The notes: a model not told the origin generated them from the letters alone. Shown: positions 1 to 5,251, counted from the first letter of the stretch. The stretch: DNA of 6,698 bases from an uncultured Lachnospiraceae bacterium (GCA_900556645.1 USPJ01000068.1:1-6698); one strand, 5' to 3'. Numbers and translations: made by a program.

Positions 1-547
1 ATCCCAAGACACTGCTATTTAAGGTCAGTGCATAATTTTTGACATTTCCCCACTCTCTATCGGTATAATATTTGTAATGAACACTTCTCTTTTTGTCCAT
101 ATCCTTGATTCTTTTTTCCGCCTCTGCCGGAGAAACCTGACAGATTTCCTGAATCCGTTCTATCTTTTCTTTCTTTTCTCCATGGATAAAAATATTGATA
201 CAATCTTCCCGGTCTTTTAAGATATAATCCGCACATCGTCCCACAATCACGCAGGGTTCACGCTCTGCCTGCTCCATGATAATGTCCCTCTGCACTTTAT
301 AGAGGTAATCATCTGCGGAAGAACCGAGGCTGTCTCTTCCCACAAAGGCATAGGCAAACAGACTTTTTGTTGGAGAATACTCTCCCTTTTTTTCTATAAA
401 GTCTTGAGAAAATCCGGTGGCTTCTGCCGTTTTTGCAATGATTTCTTTATCATAATAAGCAATTCCCAGCTTTTTTGCCGTCTCTTCTCCAATATATCTT
501 CCACCGCTGCCAAACTCACGGCTGATGGTAATAATTCTGTTTTTCAT
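1..547 (-). CDS. Cytidylate kinase-like family protein (partial, C-terminus off the window)
   Basis: A P-loop kinase of the cytidylate kinase-like family, predicted to be a cytoplasmic nucleoside-monophosphate-type kinase; its true substrate is not established by sequence. The frame stays open from the ATG at 547 to the window edge, giving 182 residues. The family usually runs to about 200, so roughly 20 are probably missing. The N-terminus reads MKNRIITISREFGSGG, with a glycine-rich P-loop variant at residues 10-20. An IVGRCADYIL segment lies at 101-110. The region at 156-179 (VHYKYYTDREWG, then YALTLNS) matches the lid and WG/NS signature of this family. The start follows the MATE stop codon by 2 bp, and its ribosome binding site lies in the final MATE codons, so the two are almost certainly co-transcribed and translationally coupled. 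It is unlikely to be the housekeeping Cmk, which has a canonical GPAGAGKS-type loop. Confidence 0.85.
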   Translation of the reverse strand, partial: MKNRIITISREFGSGGRYIGEETAKKLGIAYYDKEIIAKTAEATGFSQDFIEKKGEYSPTKSLFAYAFVGRDSLGSSADDYLYKVQRDIIMEQAEREPCVIVGRCADYILKDREDCINIFIHGEKKEKIERIQEICQVSPAEAEKRIKDMDKKRSVHYKYYTDREWGNVKNYALTLNSSVLG

Positions 548-549
548 TT

Positions 550-1935
550 TTACCCCTCCAGTCCTTCAATTTTATTTTTTGTAATATTTCTCATAAATAC
601 CAACGCTATCAGCATAGATACCAGTTCCGCAATGGGGAATGTCATCCAGATTGTCCATACAAGCTGTGCATTATTTCTGGCAAGTAGAGAAAATCCCCAT
701 GCCACCGGAAGTACGAAGAGTATCTGTCGGCAAACCGAAATAACCAGAGATTCCAAACCGGAATCCAATGCCTGGAAAATTCCCTGTAACGCAATATTTG
801 CTCCCGCAAATACAAAGCTCAAAGATACGATTCGCATTGCTCCGATACACAACTGTTCTGTCTCTCCCGACAAGCCGAATACGGATGCAAAAGGTTTTGC
901 AAAAATCTCCAAAATCACCAATCCTACAACCATAATGATTATCGTGTAGAGCATTCCATATCTGATTCCCTCTTTTACACGTTTTTTACTCTGCATACCG
1001 TGATTGAAGGATACAATCGGTGTAATGGCATCCCTCAGACCGAAGGCTGCAAAAAGCACGAACTGCTGGATTTTATAATAAAGTCCGTAGGCTGTAACTA
1101 CCGTCTCATCGATTTTTACAAAGATAATATTTAATCCATAGGTCATTACTGACATCAAAGCCTGTGCAATCATAGCCGGAAAACCGATGGCATAGATTTC
1201 TTTTATGATTTTGCCTGACGGTTTCATGTAACAGAACCCATTCTGAATCTCTTTGTTATGTTTCAGATGGAACACTAACGCTAACAGGAAAGATACGATT
1301 TGTCCGATAACGGTTGCATATGCCGCTCCTTTTACTCCCATTTTAGGTGCTCCCAGCAAGCCATAAATTAAAATTGGATCCAGAATAATATTGGTAACTG
1401 CTCCTCCTATCTGTGCAATGGTAGAATACATAGAACGTCCGGTGGCCTGTAACAACTTTTCAAAAATCGGGAAAAAAGCTATTCCAAAAGAAATACAGCA
1501 GCAGATTTGAAGATAATCCACTCCCATTCCCAGAATCATTTCATTGGAGGTCTGAGAGCTTACATATACATTCACTCCGAAAATTCCGAATAACAAAAAA
1601 ATCAGGAAGATAATTCCTCCCAAAAATACAGAATTTCCTGCCACCCGGTTTACTTTTTCCTTGTTTCCCTGTCCCAGACTTTTGGACAAAAGTGCATTGG
1701 TTCCCACACCGGTTCCGATTCCTATGGCAACCATCAACATCTGCACCGGAAACGCTAAGGTCAATGCATTTAACGCCGCCTCCCCATTCTCTGCCATATT
1801 GGATACAAAAGCACTGTCCACAATATTGTAAAGTGCCTGCATCATCATGGATAAAATGATGGGAATTCCCATGGTCAACAACAACTTGTCAATTCTCATG
1901 ACTCCCATTTTATTCATTGTTTCTTTTTCATTCAT
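550..1935 (-). CDS. MATE family efflux transporter
   Basis: An integral inner-membrane exporter of the multidrug and toxic compound extrusion family. Members expel cationic drugs, dyes or metabolites in exchange for Na+ or H+; the substrate here cannot be read from sequence. The protein is 461 residues, the normal family size, and is hydrophobic throughout, consistent with about 12 membrane segments. Typical MATE stretches are visible: [16 protein letters not shown] near the N-terminus, [20 protein letters not shown] in the next helix-loop, then [20 protein letters not shown] followed by LDPILIYG. These resemble the MepA-like branch. The frame extends upstream to 2001, but ATG 1935 is chosen because AAAGGAG lies 8 nt before it and the extra 22 residues (MWACPLC...) come from hairpin-rich intergenic DNA. 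No good sigma-A promoter was found in front. It is the first gene of an operon with the kinase-like gene. Confidence 0.93.
   Translation of the reverse strand: MNEKETMNKMGVMRIDKLLLTMGIPIILSMMMQALYNIVDSAFVSNMAENGEAALNALTLAFPVQMLMVAIGIGTGVGTNALLSKSLGQGNKEKVNRVAGNSVFLGGIIFLIFLLFGIFGVNVYVSSQTSNEMILGMGVDYLQICCCISFGIAFFPIFEKLLQATGRSMYSTIAQIGGAVTNIILDPILIYGLLGAPKMGVKGAAYATVIGQIVSFLLALVFHLKHNKEIQNGFCYMKPSGKIIKEIYAIGFPAMIAQALMSVMTYGLNIIFVKIDETVVTAYGLYYKIQQFVLFAAFGLRDAITPIVSFNHGMQSKKRVKEGIRYGMLYTIIIMVVGLVILEIFAKPFASVFGLSGETEQLCIGAMRIVSLSFVFAGANIALQGIFQALDSGLESLVISVCRQILFVLPVAWGFSLLARNNAQLVWTIWMTFPIAELVSMLIALVFMRNITKNKIEGLEG
555..559 (-). promoter_or_regulatory. Ribosome binding site of the kinase-like gene inside the MATE 3' end
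   Basis: GGAGG on the minus strand sits 7 nt before the ATG at 547. It is made of the penultimate MATE codons (GAG GGG, then TAA). Ribosomes terminating on MATE would be placed directly over the next start, which supports translational coupling and fixes the kinase start codon. Confidence 0.8.
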
Positions 1936-1943
1936 TAAAAACA

Positions 1944-1950
1944 CTCCTTT
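1944..1950 (-). promoter_or_regulatory. Ribosome binding site that decides the MATE start
   Basis: AAAGGAG on the minus strand ends 8 nt before ATG 1935. No comparable Shine-Dalgarno sequence precedes the upstream in-frame ATG at 2001, so the shorter protein is preferred. Confidence 0.8.
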
Positions 1951-1985
1951 TTCTGCTGTGTGTAAATCGAATTTCACAGAACAAA

Positions 1986-2107
1986 GTGGGCAAGCCCACA
2001 TCAGCTCCCTAACCCCTCACTCATGAGGGGCTCGCACACTTTGTGTGCCGAGCGTGGTCAGCTTTAGCTGACATCTTCCTCTCACGCGAGTGCACATCCT
2101 CGCGGAG
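1986..2107. repeat. Tandem array of five GC-rich hairpins in the MATE leader region
   Basis: The 303-bp gap between MATE (start 1935) and the DapF-like gene (end 2239) has no convincing gene and is dominated by palindromes. In order: GTGGG/CCCAC (1986-1999, loop CAAG); CCCCTCA/TGAGGGG (2013-2030, loop CTCA); GCTC+GCACAC/GTGTGC+GAGC with one bulged C (2030-2053, loop TTT); GTCAGC/GCTGAC (2057-2072, loop TTTA); CTC+CGCGAG/CTCGCG+GAG with one bulge (2081-2107). The stems all differ, so this is a string of distinct hairpins and not a direct-repeat array. The stretch is clearly richer in G+C than the flanking genes. It could be a dispersed palindromic element of the genome, a structured leader or small RNA read on the minus strand toward MATE, or a boundary element. 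The sequence alone does not decide among these. Confidence 0.75.
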
Positions 2108-2109
2108 CG

Positions 2110-2155
2110 TTTTTATTTAATAGGAAATCCAAAGGATTTTCCTATTAAATAAAAA
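2110..2155. repeat. Long AT-rich inverted repeat (about 21-bp arms, 3-nt loop)
   Basis: Arms 2110-2130 and 2134-2155 pair over their whole length except for one extra T in the right arm, around loop AAA. The core of the left arm is ATTTAATAGGAAATCC. Both outer ends are runs of T/A, so transcripts in either direction would form a strong hairpin. The right arm overlaps the U-tract of the adjoining minus-strand terminator. It continues directly from the GC-rich hairpin array and may belong to the same element. Confidence 0.8.
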
Positions 2156-2178
2156 GAATCCTGCTTTACAGGATTCTT
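2147..2178 (-). terminator. Rho-independent terminator of the DapF-like gene
   Basis: Read on the minus strand, a 10-bp stem (AAGAATCCTG / CAGGATTCTT, 2178-2154) with loop TAAAG is followed by TTTTTATTT. It lies about 60 bp after the stop of the DapF-like gene and should separate that transcript from the MATE operon. The plus-strand side lacks a proper T tract, so it works mainly for the minus strand. Confidence 0.85.
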
Positions 2179-2238
2179 CACCACAGTGCCTTCCTTCCCG
2201 GAGGGCTATGTTCATTTATATAAAAATAGGAGCGGTTT

Positions 2239-2649
2239 TTAGGAGAAAAAGTTCTCTGCTACGGTATAGCTTTCTTCTTCTTTTACTCCGCCGGTTAAAA
2301 AGTGTGCCATTTCCTTGTTGAAAAAGTGCATTTCTACTCCGCCTTTTTCATCTGCCAGCACAAATTCATCTTTCTGGATATATCCGTCATCCAACAGATA
2401 CTTTGCAAAAACACAGATACCGCCTTCGTACTGCTCTGCTTCTCTGCCATCTTTGTCATACATTCTCACGATAATCTTGTCATTCTCCATAATCGGTCCA
2501 TATAACAAGCCGGATGCATTCGCTCCAAAATTTCTTTTGCAGAGCATTTCGATATTTCTCTCCTGCAAAAATACTTCATTTTTATTTGGGTCCAGAATCA
2601 AATAATTATTTCCCCGTCCTCTATATTTTTTTAATGTGATTGTCTCCAT
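2239..2649 (-). CDS. Half-size diaminopimelate epimerase (DapF)-like protein lacking the catalytic signature
   Basis: A 136-residue protein that aligns by eye with only the first domain of diaminopimelate epimerase, which is normally about 270-280 residues in two pseudo-symmetric halves, each giving one catalytic Cys. Recognisable parts are KYRGRGNNYLILDPN (8-22, compare GLGNDYIVID), LCKRNFGANASGLLYGP (36-52, compare CDRHFGIGADGLL), and MYDKDGREAEQYEGGICVF (63-81). The last aligns with the DapF signature NxDGSEAExCGNGIRxF, but here Cys is Tyr, CGNG is YEGG and Arg is Cys. The second domain is absent, and the short tail ends ENFFS. Epimerase activity is therefore very unlikely. It may be a repurposed single-domain paralogue or a decaying gene. 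It has an AAGGAG site 9 nt before the ATG, an uninterrupted frame and its own terminator, which argue that it is expressed. It is divergent from the AraC-family gene. Confidence 0.72.
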   Translation of the reverse strand: METITLKKYRGRGNNYLILDPNKNEVFLQERNIEMLCKRNFGANASGLLYGPIMENDKIIVRMYDKDGREAEQYEGGICVFAKYLLDDGYIQKDEFVLADEKGGVEMHFFNKEMAHFLTGGVKEEESYTVAENFFS

Positions 2650-2692
2650 AAACCTTCGCTCCTTCCGTCAAGCTGTTCCCTTTGATACTTTT

Positions 2693-2698
2693 ATTATA
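2693..2698 (-). promoter_or_regulatory. Candidate -10 box for the DapF-like gene
   Basis: A perfect TATAAT on the minus strand lies 43 bp before the start codon. No good -35 hexamer is found 16-18 bp upstream (CTAGGA or ACTAGG at that distance), so the promoter may be weak or depend on an activator, possibly the divergent AraC-type protein. Confidence 0.4.
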
Positions 2699-2733
2699 TT
2701 CTATTTATTTGCATTTCCTAGTGTGATTAATGC

Positions 2734-2762
2734 TTGATAGTATGCAAAAAGTGCTGTACAAT
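2734..2762 (+). promoter_or_regulatory. Sigma-A type promoter of the AraC-family gene
   Basis: TTGATA (2734-2739), a 17-bp spacer and TACAAT (2757-2762), followed by an AT-rich start region. The start codon is 31 bp beyond the -10 box. The spacer holds an imperfect inverted repeat (GTATGCA ... TGCTGTAC, 2740-2759), which could be an operator for the regulator itself. Confidence 0.75.
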
Positions 2763-2793
2763 AAAATTATCATAATCTACGGAGTGTAAAACT

Positions 2794-3657
2794 ATGTATC
2801 CATTGGAAGAAAATTTAAAAAGTGGCTATTTACAGCAGAATTTCAGACTTTTTCACTTAAAGGACAAGGTCAAACGTGATTTTGATTTTCACTATCATGA
2901 CTTTGATAAGATTGTCATTTTCCTCTCCGGCAATGTAACTTATATTGTAGAGGGAAAATCCTACCATTTAAAACCGTGGGATATTCTACTGGTTCGCCAC
3001 CACGATATCCACAAACCGGTCATTGATGAAAACAGTACTTACGAACGTATTGTCATCTGGGTTCAAAATGATTTTATCCAAAGCCAGCACCGCAAGGACT
3101 GCGACCTTTCCTCCTGTTTCGAGGAAAGTCTGGAAAAGAGCTTCAACCTGATACGGGTGCGTTCTTCCTTGCAGGCTGAGATTCAAACCATCATCGACAA
3201 TCTGGAAAACAGCTTAAAAAGTACGGATTTCGGGCATGATTTGCTCAGCGATACCTATTTTCTCCAACTGCTGGTTTACATTAACCGTGTTTTTCTGGAC
3301 ACCTCCTTTTGTGCAGATGAGACAGATCTCACCTATGACAAACAGATTGCCGAGCTTATCCGCTACATTAACACCCATCTGGACGAGGACCTTTCCAACG
3401 AAACCCTTGCGGGAAAATTGTATCTGAGCAAATATTACCTCATGCACCGTTTTAAAGAGGAGACCGGTTACACCCTCCACAATTACATTGAACAAAAAAG
3501 ACTGCTACACGCCTCTGAACTCATCAAAGACGGTGTACCAGTCATGAAAGCTGCCGAACTCTGCGGCTTTAAAGAATATTCTACTTTTCTGCGTGCTTTT
3601 AAACGCAATTTTCATTTTCCTCCAAAGGACTTACTGACGGATGTAAATTCCCTGTGA
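2794..3657 (+). CDS. AraC family transcriptional regulator with cupin sensor domain
   Basis: A DNA-binding transcription factor of 287 residues, the usual family length. The N-terminal part (about 25-95) is cupin-like: FHYHDFDKIVIFLSGNVTY, then GKSYHLKPWDILLV and HHDIHKP, with His33, His35, His69, His70 and His73 as possible ligand or metal contacts. A helical linker spans about 110-180. The C-terminal AraC domain (about 183-284) has two helix-turn-helix units. The first is at about 201-222 (SNETLAGKLYLSKYYLMHRFK). The second is at about 248-272 (VPVMKAAELCGFKEYSTFLRAFK), ending in the expected F-x-R-x-FK. GGAG lies 9 nt before the ATG. The ligand is unknown, though this architecture is common in sugar or metabolite sensors. 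Its divergent neighbour is the DapF-like gene, a plausible target. The last 27 bp overlap a small convergent gene. Confidence 0.92.
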   Translation: MYPLEENLKSGYLQQNFRLFHLKDKVKRDFDFHYHDFDKIVIFLSGNVTYIVEGKSYHLKPWDILLVRHHDIHKPVIDENSTYERIVIWVQNDFIQSQHRKDCDLSSCFEESLEKSFNLIRVRSSLQAEIQTIIDNLENSLKSTDFGHDLLSDTYFLQLLVYINRVFLDTSFCADETDLTYDKQIAELIRYINTHLDEDLSNETLAGKLYLSKYYLMHRFKEETGYTLHNYIEQKRLLHASELIKDGVPVMKAAELCGFKEYSTFLRAFKRNFHFPPKDLLTDVNSL

Positions 3658-3762
3658 TTCAATAAAATCCTGCAATTCGTCCTGAGCGTCCTGGGACCAC
3701 TCCGCATTTAATTCTTTTTCTTTCTTCTCCTCTTCCAGATTTTCTTTCTTTGGTTCCTTCAT
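3631..3762 (-). CDS. Small charged protein of 43 residues, unknown function
   Basis: An open frame of 43 residues starting MKEPKKENLEEEKKEK and ending FIESQGIYIRQ. The first half is almost all Lys and Glu, and the second half has one Trp (EWSQDAQDELQDF). It is supported as a real gene by a strong GGAGGAG site 8 nt before the ATG and by position: the ATG lies only 5 bp after the stop of the 127-residue gene. The Shine-Dalgarno sequence is formed by that gene's last codons (GAG GAG GAG, then TGA), so the two look translationally coupled. There is no signal peptide or membrane segment. I do not recognise a family. Its 3' end runs antiparallel into the AraC-family gene for 27 bp, and no terminator is visible beyond it. 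Confidence 0.65.
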   Translation of the reverse strand: MKEPKKENLEEEKKEKELNAEWSQDAQDELQDFIESQGIYIRQ

Positions 3763-3767
3763 AGGTG

Positions 3768-4151
3768 TCACTCCTCCTCATGCTTCACTTCTTCTATTAC
3801 ATGTTCCAATGCGACCTGTTTTTCTGATAAGATTGCGTTAATCTGCTCTCTGGTAACATCATCCACTGCTTTGGTTCCATAGGCTCCCGACGGAGAGTTG
3901 GTGGTTTCGTTATAGCCCTGCTCCTCCTTTTGCCTCTGCTCCATTGCCTGACGTCTCTCTTCGGCTTTCTTTTCTTCGTCTTCTTTGGCTTCTGCCTGAA
4001 GACGCTCATAAATTTCCTGAGCTTTTTTCTTATCCTCTTCTTCTTTTATTCTTGCCAGTTCTTCCGGGGTCATATAATGCACATTTGCCCGTTTGATAAT
4101 GCTACTTTTGATTTTTTCCCTTGCATTTCTCTCATCAATCAAATCTCTCAT
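3768..4151 (-). CDS. Charged coiled-coil-like protein, 127 residues, unknown function
   Basis: I do not recognise this family. The N-terminus (MRDLIDERNAREKIKSSIIK) is followed at 27-37 by MTPEELARIKE and then a long Lys/Glu/Arg/Gln-rich stretch (about 30-78) that should form a continuous helix or coiled coil. A Ser/Gly/Asn-containing break (NETTNSPSGAYG, 81-92) leads to a second helical part (VDDVTREQINAILSEKQVALEHVIEEV, 98-122) ending HEEE. There are no Cys residues, signal peptide or membrane segment, so it is probably a soluble cytoplasmic protein. The start has GAGG 6 nt upstream. It is the first gene of a two-gene operon with the 43-residue protein and is divergent from sigG across 173 bp. 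The location next to a sporulation gene suggests, but does not show, a sporulation role. The low-complexity composition makes database matches unreliable. Confidence 0.75.
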   Translation of the reverse strand: MRDLIDERNAREKIKSSIIKRANVHYMTPEELARIKEEEDKKKAQEIYERLQAEAKEDEEKKAEERRQAMEQRQKEEQGYNETTNSPSGAYGTKAVDDVTREQINAILSEKQVALEHVIEEVKHEEE

Positions 4152-4201
4152 AGGCCGCCTCTTTCTAATCCCTTTTGTGTCCTATTTCTTGTGCTAATTT
4201 T

Positions 4202-4210
4202 ATCATATCA
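4202..4210 (-). promoter_or_regulatory. Candidate extended -10 promoter for the unknown two-gene operon
   Basis: On the minus strand TGATATGAT (TGn plus TATGAT) lies about 50 bp before the start of the 127-residue gene. The -35 position 17 bp upstream (TTCTCT) is weak, which is common when an extended -10 is present. This looks like a vegetative sigma-A type and not a forespore-type promoter. Confidence 0.45.
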
Positions 4211-4234
4211 TTTTTAGAAAATAAAGAGAATTCT

Positions 4235-4265
4235 TGAATAACTTTCCACGCCTTTGTACATCCTA
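4235..4265 (+). promoter_or_regulatory. Sigma-G (forespore) type promoter of sigG
   Basis: TGAATA (4235-4240), an 18-bp spacer and CATCCTA (4259-4265) fit the sigma-G consensus known from Bacillus subtilis (about gHATR at -35 and CATnHTA at -10, 17-18 bp apart). No sigma-A promoter is evident in the same interval. Transcription would start near 4272, giving a leader of about 53 nt. The match suggests positive autoregulation of sigG in the forespore. The GG that marks sigma-F type -10 elements is not obvious here. Confidence 0.72.
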
Positions 4266-4289
4266 ATACCATCTTCTTTTTCCTACATA

Positions 4290-4304
4290 GACAGGTCATC
4301 TGTC
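4290..4304 (+). promoter_or_regulatory. Small leader hairpin before the sigG ribosome binding site
   Basis: GACAG / CTGTC (5-bp stem, loop GTCAT) lies in the predicted sigG leader, 7 nt before the AGGAGG at 4312-4317. That ribosome binding site is itself near-ideal, 7 nt from the ATG. The hairpin is short and may be chance, but a leader structure that dampens sigG translation has, as I recall, been reported in B. subtilis. Confidence 0.3.
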
Positions 4305-4324
4305 AGTTACTAGGAGGAATCGAT

Positions 4325-5107
4325 ATGGCAGCTTATAAAGTTGAAATCTGCGGCGTCAACACCGCAAAACTTCCCATCTTAAAGGAAAGCGAAAAAGAAG
4401 AATTATTCAAGCGAATTAAAGAGGGAGACATGGCTGCCAGAGAAACCTACATTAAGGGAAACTTAAGGTTAGTCTTAAGTGTCATCAAACGCTTTTCCAA
4501 TCACAACGAAAATGTGGATGATTTATTTCAAATCGGATGTATCGGTCTTATTAAATCCATTGACAATTTTGACCCTACCATGGGAGTAAAATTTTCCACT
4601 TATGCCGTTCCCATGATTATTGGAGAGATTCGCAGATACTTAAGGGATAACAACTCTATCCGGGTCAGCCGTTCCCTTCGAGATACCGCTTATAAGGCAA
4701 TCCATGCCAAGGAGCTTCTCACCCGTACTGCCTCCACAGAACCCACACTGGAGGATATTTCCAAGGAAACCGGTATTCCCAAAGAGGATATTGTTTTTGC
4801 CTTAGATGCCATCCAGAGTCCTCTCAGTCTCTATGACCCGGTGTATACCGACGGCGGGGACACCCTCTATGTGATGGATCAAATCAGTGACAAAAAAAAC
4901 AAAGAGGAAAAATGGGTGGAGGAGCTGTCTTTGAACGACGCCATGAAACGTTTAAACGAGCGTGAAAATTATATCATACAGCTTCGGTTTTTTGAGGGAA
5001 AAACCCAGATGGAGGTTGCCGATGAAATCCATATCTCACAGGCACAGGTGTCAAGACTGGAAAAATCCGCCCTCAAAAGTATGAAAAATTATCTGAATCT
5101 GAAATAG
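4325..5107 (+). CDS. sigG: RNA polymerase sporulation sigma factor SigG
   Basis: The late forespore sigma factor, which directs RNA polymerase to genes for spore DNA protection, germination receptors and the forespore signal to the mother cell. It is 260 residues, matching the usual length of about 257-260. The N-terminal KVEICGVNTAKLPIL (5-19) is diagnostic for SigG and separates it from SigF. Region 2 (about 44-112) holds DDLFQIGCIGLIKSIDNFD and KFSTYAVPMIIGEIRRYLRD. Region 3 (about 113-176) begins RVSRSLRDTAYKA and ends near SLYDPVYTDGGD. Region 4 (about 205-256) has the helix-turn-helix KTQMEVADEIHISQAQVSRL (226-245). The position matching B. subtilis Asn45, which matters for the anti-sigma factor Gin/CsfB, is Lys44 here. 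AGGAGG lies 7 nt before the ATG. In many spore formers sigG follows spoIIGA-sigE; here it stands alone, with a predicted sigma-G promoter in front. Confidence 0.96.
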   Translation: MAAYKVEICGVNTAKLPILKESEKEELFKRIKEGDMAARETYIKGNLRLVLSVIKRFSNHNENVDDLFQIGCIGLIKSIDNFDPTMGVKFSTYAVPMIIGEIRRYLRDNNSIRVSRSLRDTAYKAIHAKELLTRTASTEPTLEDISKETGIPKEDIVFALDAIQSPLSLYDPVYTDGGDTLYVMDQISDKKNKEEKWVEELSLNDAMKRLNERENYIIQLRFFEGKTQMEVADEIHISQAQVSRLEKSALKSMKNYLNLK

Positions 5108-5121
5108 CAAAACCTACGGTG

Positions 5122-5251
5122 TAAAAATGGCTGCCGCAAAAAAGTGATTTTAGGTTCACATAATTTTTATTATCGGAAGTTATGTTGTATCACATTTCTG
5201 ATAAAAAAATTATGTGCATATAAAATCACTTTTTTGCGGCAGCTCTTTTTA
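5122..5251. terminator. Large bidirectional terminator-like hairpin between sigG and the MBL gene
   Basis: The outer stem is a perfect 23-bp inverted repeat (5130-5152 with 5221-5243) beginning GCTGCCGCAAAAAAGTG. It extends outward by TAAAAA/TTTTTA with two mismatches (to 5122 and 5251). Inside is a second stem, 5157-5174 with 5200-5216 (CACATAATTTTT core, one bulge), separated by a 4x4 internal loop; a 25-nt loop closes it. A T run follows on the plus strand (CTCTTTTTAA) and another on the minus strand (CATTTTTAC), so it can stop transcription from both convergent genes. It starts about 15 bp after the sigG stop and ends about 13 bp from the MBL stop. It is much longer than an ordinary terminator; a MITE-like origin is possible, but no clear target-site duplication is seen. 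Confidence 0.8.

Noticed and set aside
404..949. A 181-residue plus-strand frame across the kinase/MATE junction
   Set aside because: It lies antisense to two well-supported genes, resembles no protein family and has no ribosome binding site.
1936..2001. A 22-residue N-terminal extension of the MATE protein (MWACPLC...)
   Set aside because: The upstream ATG has no good ribosome binding site, its codons run into the hairpin array, and the downstream ATG has AAAGGAG at ideal spacing and gives the normal family length.
1936..2155. Known riboswitch or T-box leader for the MATE gene
   Set aside because: I could not find the conserved core of any class I know, such as T-box, guanidine, SAM or purine; the loops are small tetraloop-like turns without a recognisable ligand core.
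1986..2178. CRISPR array
   Set aside because: The hairpin stems all differ in sequence and spacing; there is no direct repeat separated by unique spacers.
2117..2215. A 32-residue minus-strand frame running through the terminator and the AT-rich inverted repeat
   Set aside because: It is made almost entirely of terminator and palindrome sequence and has no proper Shine-Dalgarno site; it is better explained as non-coding structure.
3797..4009. A 70-residue frame on the minus strand inside the 127-residue gene
   Set aside because: It is a shifted-frame shadow of the charged repeat-like codons of the real gene, with no start signal of its own.
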